This document shows, piece after piece, positions 46,281 through 56,322 of a stretch of DNA of 64,000 nucleotides. Below the pieces are notes generated by a model. It saw nothing but the letters and a program-made list of their open reading frames with translations. It did not search any database and was not told the origin of the DNA. Position 1 is the stretch's first letter, and every line of letters starts with the position of its first letter. Position numbers and translations under genes: made by a program. This stretch comes from Chryseobacterium nepalense (GTDB lineage: Bacteria > Bacteroidota > Bacteroidia > Flavobacteriales > Weeksellaceae): assembly GCF_023195755.1 (NCBI RefSeq), contig NZ_CP096203.1, positions 2,852,001 to 2,916,000 of the forward strand, written 5' to 3'.

Positions 46281-49143
46281 GAATGTGAAATTACGTGTAT
46301 TAAGTGCAGGTGTTTTGTTCTTTGTAGGAGGGCAGATGCTTTTGGCGCAAAAAACTAATCAAAAAAAGGATACGGCAACTAAAGTTAAAGACATAGAAGA
46401 AGTTGTTGTTGTAGGGTATACCAAAAAAAACAAGGATGTTGTAACTTCTGCTGTTTCAAGCATTAAATCTGAAACATTGGAAAGATATTCTCCTATTACT
46501 ACAGTAACAAATATACTGCAGGGAAAAAGTCCAGGTGTAGATATCACATCTTATTCAGGAAAACCGGGCTCTGGTGCTAATATTAATATAAGAGGGTTAG
46601 GGAATGTTACAACCACATCTGGAGCTAGCTCTCCTTTAATCGTTATTGACGGAAATGTCGTAGGAAATAATGACACAGCGCAGTTTCTTTTAAATTCTAT
46701 CCCGCCGGGAGATATTGAAGATGTGTCAGTGCTTAAGGATGCTGCATCTGCAGCTATCTACGGATCGCAGGGAGCTAATGGAGTGATAGTAGTTACAACC
46801 AAGAATGGTAGAGGTAGAACTACGGTTTCATACTCTGCTCAGTTTGGATTTTCGGAGAAAATCAAGGATATAAACTTTACAATGATGAATGCGGCAGAAA
46901 AAATTGCTTATGAGCAAAAAGTTGCTGCTTTAGGAACGGTTGCTGGCTATTATGATTGGCCAGATCAACAGGAAATAAATGACGCTTTGGGTCAGGATCA
47001 TAATTGGCAAAAAGATATTCTTAGAAGATCATTTATTGAGAGCCATAATGTTGGTATTAAAGGAGGAAATGATAAAAGCAATTATTCTTTATTATTAAGT
47101 TATGACAATGATAATGGTATAGTTCAATATTTAAATGCTTTCAAAAGATATTCTGGTAGATTCAAATACAACGGAAAGATAAATGAAAAGCTTGATTTTG
47201 GTGTTGGTGTTGGTGCTTCTTATAGAAGAACACAAGATCCTAGGGATAGAAATAATGTTCAGAATCCTTTTAGAGCAATGTATGACTATAATTCATACGA
47301 ACCTGTTTATAATCCAGATGGAAGTTTTAACAATACATTTCAGGGGTTTCCTATATTAGAAGCTTTAAAGAATAATCCAGAGTATAACTCTGATGTTATT
47401 ATTGATGCTAATATTTTTGCACAGTATAAAATATTACCATACTTAACATATAAAATACAAGGTTCCGGAGTTTTTGATGCATATACATATGATTATAGAA
47501 TTCTTAGAGGATCAGTGTTAGATCAAGTACTAGGGATTAATGGACAAGCTTCAAAAACACTTGAGAATTCATTTAATTACACATTCACAAATTTACTTAC
47601 TTTTAGTAAAACCTTCGGCGAAGTGCATAATGTTGAAGCAACTGCACTTGCTGAATATGTTAATTTCAAATTAGATAGAGTGAATGCTGTGGGGAGAAAT
47701 TTTTCTTCTCCGATATTATCTGAAGTATCGAACACCTCTACACCTTTTTCTACAACCGGATTTAGTAGAGAAAGAAGACTGTTTGGATATGGTATATTGG
47801 CAAGTTATGATTATATGAAAAAATATATTGTAACCGGTTCAGCAAGAAGAGATGCCGATTCTAGATTTGGAGCTAATAATGTTTGGTCAGATGTTTTTTG
47901 GTCAGCCAGTGTAGCGTGGAATGTTACTAAAGAAACATTTTTAAAGGATAATACATATATTAATAATCTAAAACTAAGAGCTTCCTGGGGAACTAGGGGT
48001 TATAATAATATTCCTCTTTTCATAAATCAACCGTTAATTGTAGGATCAGCATATGGAGGACTTAATACGCCAAATAACTTTGCAACCTTATCTCCATCTG
48101 CAACTCAAGGGAATCCTGATCTAAAATGGGAAGTCACAAAGTCACAAAATTATGGAGCAGAGTTTTCGATATTGAAAAATAGAATAAGTGGTACTGTTGA
48201 CTATTTTATAGATAGTAAAAAGGATTTTATCTTGTCAATACCTAATGTAGGAGATACAGGAGGAGGATATGCAACTTCTATTAATGCGGGTGATATGAAG
48301 AATAAAGGTTGGGAATTCTCTTTGAATGGAGATGTGATTAAAACTACAGACTTTAATTGGTCTCTAAGAGCAAATATTTCCCTTTTGGATTACAAGCTTA
48401 ATAAATTGAGAGGCGATCTTGAAAGTCAAAGAGTTGTAGGGAGTATTAACATGCTGAAAGAAGGAGAGGAGCCTTTTGTGTTTTATCTTGTGAGGAGTGC
48501 AGGAGTAAATCCTTTGAACGGGAATGAACAATATTATGATATTAATGGAAATATAACTGAGAACTATAGTCCTAATGATCAAGTTGCGCTTTCAGGAAAG
48601 TCACCCTTGCCGAAAGGTTATGGAGGATTTGGAACAACATTCAGATATAAAAACTTTGATGTAAATGCAGATTTTAATTTCAAGTATGGAAATTATATAT
48701 ACAACTACATGGCTTTAAATATGCTGGATTCAGATAACGGAGGAAATAATAATCTTAGAACCGACGCTATTGATTTCTGGACTCCGGAAAACACAAATGC
48801 AAGTTTACCAAAACCCGGAGCTGCTCCTAACGGTTTAACTGGTCTTCAAACTTCCGATAGATTTTTACAGGATGGTTCATATATCAGATTTAGAAACCTA
48901 ACAGTGGGTTATACTTTTGATAGGAAATTCTTAGGAGAAAATAATCCGCTTAAAAAGCTAAGACTTTCTGTAACTGCTCAAAATTTAGCAACATGGACAA
49001 AATTTGAAGGAGATCCTGAAGTATCAGTAGGATCTGGTGAAACACAAAATGTATCTGGGGGTACATTTATTAGTGGAGCATATGCTCTTTATAGTTATCC
49101 TCAGGTAAAAACATTTTTATTTGGAATTGATGTAGAATTTTAA
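46279..49143 (+). CDS. SusC/RagA-type TonB-dependent transporter 2
   Basis: This 954-residue outer-membrane transporter is paralogous to SusC1. It has a signal peptide ending LLAQ, IEEVVVVGY, the plug motif IRGLGNVTT, VLKDAASAAIYGSQGANGVI and a beta-barrel ending FLFGIDVEF. It also lacks the N-terminal regulatory-like domain. It starts within the same palindrome as SusC1 and pairs with the SusD 11 bases downstream. The signal peptides of both SusC are very similar, but the barrels differ more, so the transported cargo may differ. Confidence 0.95.
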   Translation: MNVKLRVLSAGVLFFVGGQMLLAQKTNQKKDTATKVKDIEEVVVVGYTKKNKDVVTSAVSSIKSETLERYSPITTVTNILQGKSPGVDITSYSGKPGSGANINIRGLGNVTTTSGASSPLIVIDGNVVGNNDTAQFLLNSIPPGDIEDVSVLKDAASAAIYGSQGANGVIVVTTKNGRGRTTVSYSAQFGFSEKIKDINFTMMNAAEKIAYEQKVAALGTVAGYYDWPDQQEINDALGQDHNWQKDILRRSFIESHNVGIKGGNDKSNYSLLLSYDNDNGIVQYLNAFKRYSGRFKYNGKINEKLDFGVGVGASYRRTQDPRDRNNVQNPFRAMYDYNSYEPVYNPDGSFNNTFQGFPILEALKNNPEYNSDVIIDANIFAQYKILPYLTYKIQGSGVFDAYTYDYRILRGSVLDQVLGINGQASKTLENSFNYTFTNLLTFSKTFGEVHNVEATALAEYVNFKLDRVNAVGRNFSSPILSEVSNTSTPFSTTGFSRERRLFGYGILASYDYMKKYIVTGSARRDADSRFGANNVWSDVFWSASVAWNVTKETFLKDNTYINNLKLRASWGTRGYNNIPLFINQPLIVGSAYGGLNTPNNFATLSPSATQGNPDLKWEVTKSQNYGAEFSILKNRISGTVDYFIDSKKDFILSIPNVGDTGGGYATSINAGDMKNKGWEFSLNGDVIKTTDFNWSLRANISLLDYKLNKLRGDLESQRVVGSINMLKEGEEPFVFYLVRSAGVNPLNGNEQYYDINGNITENYSPNDQVALSGKSPLPKGYGGFGTTFRYKNFDVNADFNFKYGNYIYNYMALNMLDSDNGGNNNLRTDAIDFWTPENTNASLPKPGAAPNGLTGLQTSDRFLQDGSYIRFRNLTVGYTFDRKFLGENNPLKKLRLSVTAQNLATWTKFEGDPEVSVGSGETQNVSGGTFISGAYALYSYPQVKTFLFGIDVEF

Positions 49144-49154
49144 AAAATTATAAA

Positions 49155-50618
49155 ATGAAAAATATATTTAAAATAAGTGCTCTTTCGTGTTTATTGTTAT
49201 TGGTATCGTGTAGCGAAGAACACTTTGATGTAGAACCAAATTACTTGGATAATCCAAATTCTGTAACACAGTCAGAATCATCATTTAGGTCACTTACTGA
49301 TGGTGCCTATGATGCAATGAAAAATATTTTCGATGGAGATAATGGTAATGCCTTAATACTAGCTGACGTTTTGGCAGATAACTTAATACTAAATCCTCAA
49401 GGCAGATTAACAAATACCAGTCAATATCAGTGGAGTTATAACGGAACATCCGGTGGAGCAACAGCTTTATTTAGTGATTCTTATTTTGCAATTTCAAGAG
49501 CAAACTTTGTGCTTGATAATTTGAACAAAATACCTTATACAGCTTTTATGAAAAATATTGAGGCAGAAGCAAAAGCAATAAGAGGTGCAATGCATTTTGA
49601 AGTGTTAAGAGCGTATAGTAAAATTCCTACTCAAGATGGTAGTGCTTCAACTTCTATGGGAATACCATATATTACCGTATTTGATCCTTTTCAGAAGCCA
49701 AGTAGAGATGCAACTGTAACGGATTCTTATAATAAAGTAATCGCAGATTTGTTATTTGCATATAATAATATTAATACATCTAATGGTAGTATCGGAAGAT
49801 TTAATAAGACGTCAGTAGCAGCTCTTTTGAATAGAGTGTATTTATATATGGGTGATTATGCAAATGCCATTACTTATGGAGAATATGTTATAACAAACTC
49901 TTCGTCTGTTGGGGCAAGAACAAATTTTGCGGGCATATGGACGGATGCAAATACAGACGGAGTACTTCTTTCGCTATTAAATGGAAATGTAAATACTGAT
50001 AATATGACGGTAGGAGTATGTTATAATCAGAATGCATCTGGTATTAGGTCTGAATATAATGTTAATTACGACTTATTTCTTAAATATTCACCAACGGGAA
50101 TTTCAGATATAAGAAAAACAGGATATCTGCTTACAGCAAATTATGCGGGAACACCTTATAATCATATAATAAAATATAGAACAAGAACAGGGTCTTCCAC
50201 CGCTCAGGTTGTTAATGTTAAATTTATAAGAACGGCTGAAGTATATTTAAATACAGCAGAGGCATATATGAAATCATCAACACCAAACGCAGGACGGGCT
50301 TTGCAATTGTTGAATATTTTAAGAGGACAAAGGTATTCACCATATACTCCTGGTACAGAAACCGGAACTGCATTATTAAATGCCATTTATTCTGAAAGAA
50401 GACTTGAACTAGCTTTCGAAAATGATAGATTTTGGACACTAAAGAGATTAGGACTTCCTGTTAATAGATCTGCATTCGGACCAAATGTAGATGGTACTGG
50501 AACTGGTCCTGGAGCAAGTATAGTTAATTTACAATCATCAGATTACAGGTGGCAGTTGCCGATTCCTCAATCTGAAATAAACTTAAATCCTAATATGAAG
50601 CAAAACCCTGGCTATTAA
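49155..50618 (+). CDS. SusD/RagB-type lipoprotein 2
   Basis: This 487-residue lipoprotein (signal ending LLVSC) has the SusD pattern: AEAKAIRGAMHFEVLRAYSKI, AIYSERRLELAFENDRFWTLKRLG and the closing PIPQSEINLNPNMKQNPGY. It caps the SusC2 barrel. No third lipoprotein follows; the terminator is 28 bases beyond the stop. Confidence 0.95.
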   Translation: MKNIFKISALSCLLLLVSCSEEHFDVEPNYLDNPNSVTQSESSFRSLTDGAYDAMKNIFDGDNGNALILADVLADNLILNPQGRLTNTSQYQWSYNGTSGGATALFSDSYFAISRANFVLDNLNKIPYTAFMKNIEAEAKAIRGAMHFEVLRAYSKIPTQDGSASTSMGIPYITVFDPFQKPSRDATVTDSYNKVIADLLFAYNNINTSNGSIGRFNKTSVAALLNRVYLYMGDYANAITYGEYVITNSSSVGARTNFAGIWTDANTDGVLLSLLNGNVNTDNMTVGVCYNQNASGIRSEYNVNYDLFLKYSPTGISDIRKTGYLLTANYAGTPYNHIIKYRTRTGSSTAQVVNVKFIRTAEVYLNTAEAYMKSSTPNAGRALQLLNILRGQRYSPYTPGTETGTALLNAIYSERRLELAFENDRFWTLKRLGLPVNRSAFGPNVDGTGTGPGASIVNLQSSDYRWQLPIPQSEINLNPNMKQNPGY

Positions 50619-50645
50619 TATCAATTTAATGCAATAATCTTTTTT

Positions 50646-50673
50646 AAACCCGTACTTTAAGTGCGGGTTTTTT
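50646..50673 (+). terminator. Terminator after the susCD2 operon
   Basis: AAACCCGTAC (50646-50655) pairs with GTGCGGGTTT (50661-50670), followed by T. Confidence 0.88.
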
Positions 50674-50689
50674 ATTCCCCATTATTTCT

Positions 50690-50697
50690 TATTTTTG
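50690..50697 (+). promoter_or_regulatory. -7 box upstream of the porin gene
   Basis: TATTTTTG matches TAnnTTTG exactly, 43 bases upstream of ATG 50741. Confidence 0.55.
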
Positions 50698-50740
50698 CCT
50701 TACCAAATCTGCACTTGCATTTTTGTATAAAAATCAACAC

Positions 50741-52678
50741 ATGAAGTATATACTTTCAATCATACTCTTCTTCAGCCTTACCATAAACGCTCAGGTCAAA
50801 AATAAGACCGATGCAAACCAGCTTTCTAAGAATGGAGAAGATACCCTGGTCATTGATTCAGGAACAAAAGATTCCCTAAAAATATTTAAGCCTACCATCA
50901 ATGATTATTTATATCAAACACAATTTGCAGAAAAAAAAGTATTTGATACGGTAATGACTTTTGACAAAACCTATATCTTTTCGCAATACAACAACAGGGA
51001 CAACTTCGGGAGAGTTCAGGTTGCTAATATTGGAGCGGGATTCAACCCACTCTCTTATGAGCTAAATCCTGAACAAAACCTGGCACTTTTACCAACCAAC
51101 AAGTCTTATGGTATACTGGGCATTAATGATATTCACTATTACGATGTAAAAACCCCCACAGCAACATTCATTTACCACAATGCCATGAAAAACGGGGCGG
51201 CTCTAAAATCTACCTATACTCAGAATATCGGGAAAAGATTTAATTTTTCTTTGGAATATAGTGGGTTAAGATCTCAGGGAGTATATAGGAACTCCCTGGC
51301 TTCCAATAATAATACCCTGTTTACCGGCCACTATGTTTCCAAAAGCGGAAATTATGAATTGTTTGCCCATTATCTCCATCAGAATGTTAATAACCAGGAA
51401 AATGGGGGGATTGCAGTAGACAGCCTTTTCCAGAATGGCAACAGTGACTCCAGAAACAGACAGAATATGCAGGTAAATTTGGCATCCTCCAGTTCTCAGT
51501 TTTCGTACCGCAGATATTATCTGACGCATCAATTTGCCCCTTTTAATTCTGAGAAAATTCCTTTTAAAATTAGACATACCATTTCTCATCAGGGAAATAA
51601 GTACTACTATACCCAGAACACGCCGGAAGCATTTTGGTATGAGGCGCCACAACAGCTTGTTACAGACGGTCCTTTGTCATCAAAAAAATATTCAGATAAT
51701 TTCAGCAATACAGTAAGCTTGGTTTGGGATAATGAAAAATTTAAGCTTGATGCGGGAGTCCGGTATCAAATGCTGAAGTTAGGTTCAAGCCAGGTCGTTC
51801 TGCCTTTGCTCGAAATTCCTACGGAAATCAAAGAAAACAGGATTGGGGCTGTAGGAAATTTGCAGATCAGGTTGTTTGATAAATTTCAGCTCAATTCATT
51901 TTTGGAATTTTCCAACGGAACACAGTTTGGAAGTTATCTGAGAACGGCAAACAGTCTGAAATTCGAGCCGGTAAAAGATTATTTTGTTAATGCAAAACTT
52001 AATTTTCAGACAGCATACCCCTCATTTAATTATCTTCTGAATACTTCAATTTATAATAATTTCAATTACTATTTTCAGGATGCAAAAAACCAGACGGTAA
52101 TGGAAGCCGGCGGAAGTCTCAATCTGAAATGGTTCAAAACCGAATTATTTGCTAATTATTTCAGAATTGAAAACTACACTTATTTTGATATGGCAGCGAT
52201 GCCTAAGCAAAGCGGAAGCTCCGTGAATATTTCCCAGATCGGAGGTGATGCAACATTCAGCTACCGAAATTTTCATTTAAATACAAGATTGCAGTTCCAG
52301 AACGTGCTCACAAACAAAGATCTTCTGCCGTTGCCGGGATTTATCGGACGTGTCAATTTCTTTTATCAGGCGAAAGCATTTAAAAATGCAGCCGAAATAC
52401 AGACCGGTATAAAAGTCTATTATTTCTCAAAATTTGCCTCCAGAGAATATTTCCCGATTCTTAATGAATATATTCTGCCGGGAGCAGGCTCTTTTTCGAT
52501 TGGCGGACAGCCAATTGCTGACGTTTATTTTAATATGAAAGTTAAAAAAATGTTCTTTTTCATCGAAGGCCAGCAAATAGGAACCGTAATTTCACATAAT
52601 AAAGCATATGCATTCCCAAGTTATCCAACTTATGATTTCAGGTTGAATATCGGGATAGTATGGTATTTGTTCAACTAA
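50741..52678 (+). CDS. Putative outer-membrane porin (Porin_10-like)
   Basis: This 645-residue protein has a signal peptide ending INAQ. The rest is dominated by alternating beta strands, with blocks such as FGRVQVANIGAGFNPLSYE, TNKSYGILGINDIHYYDV and a C-terminal aromatic strand ending VWYLFN. This fits the Bacteroidetes putative porin family (Porin_10). The ATG at 50741 is used because it starts the signal peptide. bshC follows after 12 bases, so the two may be cotranscribed. The transported substrate is unknown. Confidence 0.85.
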   Translation: MKYILSIILFFSLTINAQVKNKTDANQLSKNGEDTLVIDSGTKDSLKIFKPTINDYLYQTQFAEKKVFDTVMTFDKTYIFSQYNNRDNFGRVQVANIGAGFNPLSYELNPEQNLALLPTNKSYGILGINDIHYYDVKTPTATFIYHNAMKNGAALKSTYTQNIGKRFNFSLEYSGLRSQGVYRNSLASNNNTLFTGHYVSKSGNYELFAHYLHQNVNNQENGGIAVDSLFQNGNSDSRNRQNMQVNLASSSSQFSYRRYYLTHQFAPFNSEKIPFKIRHTISHQGNKYYYTQNTPEAFWYEAPQQLVTDGPLSSKKYSDNFSNTVSLVWDNEKFKLDAGVRYQMLKLGSSQVVLPLLEIPTEIKENRIGAVGNLQIRLFDKFQLNSFLEFSNGTQFGSYLRTANSLKFEPVKDYFVNAKLNFQTAYPSFNYLLNTSIYNNFNYYFQDAKNQTVMEAGGSLNLKWFKTELFANYFRIENYTYFDMAAMPKQSGSSVNISQIGGDATFSYRNFHLNTRLQFQNVLTNKDLLPLPGFIGRVNFFYQAKAFKNAAEIQTGIKVYYFSKFASREYFPILNEYILPGAGSFSIGGQPIADVYFNMKVKKMFFFIEGQQIGTVISHNKAYAFPSYPTYDFRLNIGIVWYLFN

Positions 52679-52690
52679 AATTCAGTCAGG

Positions 52691-54277
52691 TTGAAAACAA
52701 TTAACAAAATATCTTTTCAGGATATCGTCAGTATCCCGAAATTGGTAAAGGATTTTTTAAATCACAATATTGAAGGTTTTGAAGAGAATACATTTTCTTT
52801 ATCTCACTTTGAAAAGAAGATCCATGAAAAACAGAGCTCCTTTACTTCAGGGCAAAGAGAAATTCTTGTTGCAGCATTGGAAAAACAGCTTTCAGATCTT
52901 ACTCTTTCACCGAAGCAAAAACAAAATATAGAGAGTCTAAGGCATACAAAAACATTTACAATTACCACAGGACATCAGCTGAATCTCTTTTCAGGACCTG
53001 TTTTTTTTGTGTATAAAATTTTGCAGACTGTTAAAACTTGCTCTTTTTTAAAAGACAGTTTTCCGGAATTCAATTTCGTTCCTGTATATTGGATGGCTTC
53101 AGAAGATCACGATTTTGCAGAAATCAATCATTTTAAAACGGAGAACAAGTATTATGAAATTAATGAAAAATCCGGTGGAGCGGTAGGAAGAATTCCTTTA
53201 AGTGATACGTTTTTCATTTCAGAATTTGAGAAAGAATTCAAAGACTTTGTTTTTGGAACCGAATTGATTTTAATGCTGAAAGAAGCCTATAAAGCAGGCA
53301 ATACTTTAACACAGGCTATTCAGATATTGGTCAATCGCCTGTTTTCAGAATTTGGCTTGCTGATCCTTGACGGAGATTCGAAGGAACTGAAGACACAAAT
53401 GAAAGAAACATTTAAAGATGAGCTTTTGAATTTCAGTTTGTATAAAGAATCAAAGGAAAAAATAGATTTCTTAACTGAAAAATATGGTAAAGTTCAGGTC
53501 AATCCCCGGGAAATTAATCTTTTCTATCTTACAGATACCAGAGATAGGATTGATTTTGACGGGAATCAATATATCATTGTTGATAAAAATAAAACGTTTA
53601 CAAAAGAAGAAATTTTCGAAGAACTGGAAAATAACCCGGAGAAATTCAGCCCAAATGCGGTAATGCGTCCCGTTTATCAGGAAACGATTTTGCCCAATCT
53701 TGCTTACATCGGAGGTAATGCTGAAATCATGTACTGGCTGGAACTGAAGGATTATTTCAAAAAAATTAATCTGCCGTTTCCAATCCTGATTCCAAGGAAT
53801 TCAATGTTATTTCTAAACCAAAAGACATTAGGGAAAATTGAAAAGCTTGCATTAAAAACAGAAGATTTTTTTCAGAATTTTACGGCAATTACCAACAATA
53901 AAATCTTAGATGATAATAAGATCTTAAGATTTCTGGAAGAAAAAGAAAGCCAGCTAATGCTTCAGTTTTCAGACTTGAAAGCAGTTGCGGAAACCACCGA
54001 AAAGTCTTTTGGAAATATGGTAAAAGCAGAAGAAGTGCGCCAGATGAAATCTTTTAAAAGAATGAAAAAAAGACTCCTTCATGCTGAAAAAATTAAGCAG
54101 AGAGAAATGCTTGAAAGACTCGAAAATCTGTTTCTGGATGTACATCCTTCCAAAAACTGGCAGGAAAGAGTATATAATTTCAGTGTCTTTTTTGCAGATC
54201 ACGGCAATGCATGGCTTGAGACTTGTTTAGAAGAAATGCAAATTGACGAGTCTAAATTAATAATTCTTGCCATTTAA
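52691..54277 (+). CDS. bshC: Bacillithiol biosynthesis cysteine-adding enzyme BshC
   Basis: This 528-residue enzyme joins cysteine to glucosamine-malate in the last step of bacillithiol synthesis. The nucleotide-binding part has TTGHQLNLFSGPVFFVYKIL, VPVYWMASEDHDFAEINHF and YIGGNAEIMYW; the C-terminal half is coiled coil. The start seems to be TTG at 52691: no in-frame ATG lies between the porin stop and the conserved start KTINKISFQD. No bshA or bshB is in the window. Confidence 0.93.
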   Translation: MKTINKISFQDIVSIPKLVKDFLNHNIEGFEENTFSLSHFEKKIHEKQSSFTSGQREILVAALEKQLSDLTLSPKQKQNIESLRHTKTFTITTGHQLNLFSGPVFFVYKILQTVKTCSFLKDSFPEFNFVPVYWMASEDHDFAEINHFKTENKYYEINEKSGGAVGRIPLSDTFFISEFEKEFKDFVFGTELILMLKEAYKAGNTLTQAIQILVNRLFSEFGLLILDGDSKELKTQMKETFKDELLNFSLYKESKEKIDFLTEKYGKVQVNPREINLFYLTDTRDRIDFDGNQYIIVDKNKTFTKEEIFEELENNPEKFSPNAVMRPVYQETILPNLAYIGGNAEIMYWLELKDYFKKINLPFPILIPRNSMLFLNQKTLGKIEKLALKTEDFFQNFTAITNNKILDDNKILRFLEEKESQLMLQFSDLKAVAETTEKSFGNMVKAEEVRQMKSFKRMKKRLLHAEKIKQREMLERLENLFLDVHPSKNWQERVYNFSVFFADHGNAWLETCLEEMQIDESKLIILAI

Positions 54278-54288
54278 TTTTAAAGAAG

Positions 54289-54296
54289 TATTTTTG
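54289..54296 (+). promoter_or_regulatory. -7 box upstream of the LysM gene
   Basis: TATTTTTG matches TAnnTTTG exactly, 18 bases upstream of ATG 54315. Confidence 0.55.
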
Positions 54297-54314
54297 TAAA
54301 TATAATGATCCAAT

Positions 54315-56252
54315 ATGATAAAGAGGTTTTTTATTCTGTCCAGTTTATGCATGGTTTTGGGGGTGTCTGCTCAGAAATTGCACACCGTTGTAAAAGGCGA
54401 TACTCCTTATAATATTGCTAAAAAATACGGACTTACTGTTGATGAATTGCTGAAGCTTAATCCTTCTGTAAAGGATGGTAAGATCGCAATCGGAGAAGTT
54501 TTAACGGTTAAAAACGATAAAACGGGATCTTCATCAAAAATGAATGTTCCTATAAAACCTGCCACTGGCGGACAGCTGGGGAAAATTGTTCTACAGCCGA
54601 AACAGACCATTTACGGAATTACAAAACAATACAGGATTTCAGAAACCGATCTCAGAAAACTGAATCCCGATCTTGAATCTCATATGAAGATCGGTGATGA
54701 AATTACCCTGCCTCTTGAAAGTATAAAAAAATACGGAACCGGCCAGCAGACCACAACTTCAGCTTCAATAGCGAAATCTGATGAAAAGACAGTGGAAAAA
54801 CCTGCTGTTACAGTTTCAGAAGGAGAATATACTGTTCAGCAGAAAGATAATTATTATAAAATTGCTAAGCAATTCAATCTTACCAGAGAAGAGCTTTTCG
54901 CCTTAAATCCGGGACTTGAAGAGAAAGGTCTGAAACCTGGCGAGAAAATTTTAGTTAAAAAATCAGGAAACGGAAATGCATCCGGTGCAGATGTTTTTGA
55001 AGAAACAAAAAATTCAAAAGCAAAAATGGATTCCGGAAACGAAATCTCCTCAAAAAACAGCAATACTGCCTCTGATGATTATGTGACCTACACTGTCCAA
55101 CAGGGAGATACGGTATTTTCTATTGTCAATAAATTCGGAATCTCTATTGATGAATTAATTGCATTAAATCCTGAATTATCCCGTGGATTAAAAGCAGGAA
55201 TGGTTTTAAAAATTAAAAAGCTTGATCCTGCGTATGTGAAGAAAAACGGAGATGCATTAAGCGTTGTCGTAATGTTACCTTTCGGATACAGTACCGGAGA
55301 AACCCAATACAGAACAATGGCTCTTGACTTCCTTACCGGAGCAAAACTTGCCATTGAAAGAAATGCCGGAAACGGGCAAAAATTGGATGTGAAAATCGTA
55401 GATTCCGGAAATGAAGCATCTTTCAGGAATTCATTGACACAGATAAATCCGGATAATACCGATCTTATTATCGGCCCATTTTTTAAGTCGAATGTGGTAG
55501 ATGTCCTTGACTTTACAAAAAATCAAAAAATTCCGATTATAGCGCCTTTTGCCAATTCTCCGGAATTATACAATTACAGCAATCTTATTATCATTGAGAC
55601 AAACGATCAGACCTATGCTGATAAAATTGTAGAAGAGGTTAAAGCCGCTTATTCTGATCAGAAAATATATGTCCTTGCTGATTCTAAAAAGGAAAATGCC
55701 AACTACATAAAAGCAGGCCTTGAGAAAATGTTGAAGAACCCTAACGTTACTATTGTAACCTCCGCTTCGGATATTCAGCTTGACCAAAATATGATGACCG
55801 GGCAGTCGGCTCCCGTAATTGCTATTCTTGCAAGTGACAACGATGCAACCGGTGAAGCTTTTGCCAACAGGGTTATTGCATTGTCTAAAGAAGTTCAGGG
55901 CGTAAAAGCGTTCAGTATGCATTATGTTCCTGCATTTGAGAAAAAAGTAGATGATCTTGCTCTGGCAAACCTGGTTTATCTCATGGACAGAAAAATCAAT
56001 ACGGAAGGAAATTTTGAAAAGGAAATCCTGGCAGCCTATAAAAGTAAATACTGCAAAACGCCTCCAAAATATGCCATCATCGGTTTTGATGTCGTTAACG
56101 ATATGCTGACCCGTGAAAACAAAAAAGGTGAGATTTTTAAACAAATAAATAAAGTTCAGACACAGCTGGCGACCAAGTTTGAGTTTGTGAAATCAAAAGC
56201 AAACGGAGCTTATGTGAATACGGGATATCGTGTCATCAGACTGGTTCCGTAA
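54315..56252 (+). CDS. LysM protein with a periplasmic-binding-protein fold
   Basis: This 645-residue exported protein has a signal peptide ending GVSAQ, then four LysM domains (about 22-66, 90-135, 170-216, 256-300), each with the YTVQQGDT or VVKGDTP pattern and NP. From about 315 a type-1 periplasmic-binding fold follows (VVVMLPFGYST, LDFLTGAKLAIE, IIGPFFKSNVVDV, IPIIAPFAN). The layout resembles peptidoglycan-linked regulators such as LpoA, which activates a penicillin-binding protein. That role is a guess; the sequence shows only wall binding plus a ligand- or protein-binding fold. Confidence 0.88.
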   Translation: MIKRFFILSSLCMVLGVSAQKLHTVVKGDTPYNIAKKYGLTVDELLKLNPSVKDGKIAIGEVLTVKNDKTGSSSKMNVPIKPATGGQLGKIVLQPKQTIYGITKQYRISETDLRKLNPDLESHMKIGDEITLPLESIKKYGTGQQTTTSASIAKSDEKTVEKPAVTVSEGEYTVQQKDNYYKIAKQFNLTREELFALNPGLEEKGLKPGEKILVKKSGNGNASGADVFEETKNSKAKMDSGNEISSKNSNTASDDYVTYTVQQGDTVFSIVNKFGISIDELIALNPELSRGLKAGMVLKIKKLDPAYVKKNGDALSVVVMLPFGYSTGETQYRTMALDFLTGAKLAIERNAGNGQKLDVKIVDSGNEASFRNSLTQINPDNTDLIIGPFFKSNVVDVLDFTKNQKIPIIAPFANSPELYNYSNLIIIETNDQTYADKIVEEVKAAYSDQKIYVLADSKKENANYIKAGLEKMLKNPNVTIVTSASDIQLDQNMMTGQSAPVIAILASDNDATGEAFANRVIALSKEVQGVKAFSMHYVPAFEKKVDDLALANLVYLMDRKINTEGNFEKEILAAYKSKYCKTPPKYAIIGFDVVNDMLTRENKKGEIFKQINKVQTQLATKFEFVKSKANGAYVNTGYRVIRLVP

Positions 56253-56293
56253 ATCATCTGATTACTTCTGGAGAATATTATTAACATTATATT

Positions 56294-56301
56294 TATATTT
56301 G
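56294..56301 (+). promoter_or_regulatory. -7 box upstream of fabD
   Basis: TATATTTG matches TAnnTTTG exactly, 21 bases upstream of ATG 56323. Confidence 0.6.
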
Positions 56302-56322
56302 CAAAAATATTTAAATTAATAG

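Noticed and set aside
55566..56144. Minus-strand open frame of 192 codons inside the LysM gene
   Set aside because: Antisense to a clear coding region, with no promoter and a composition typical of a shadow frame.
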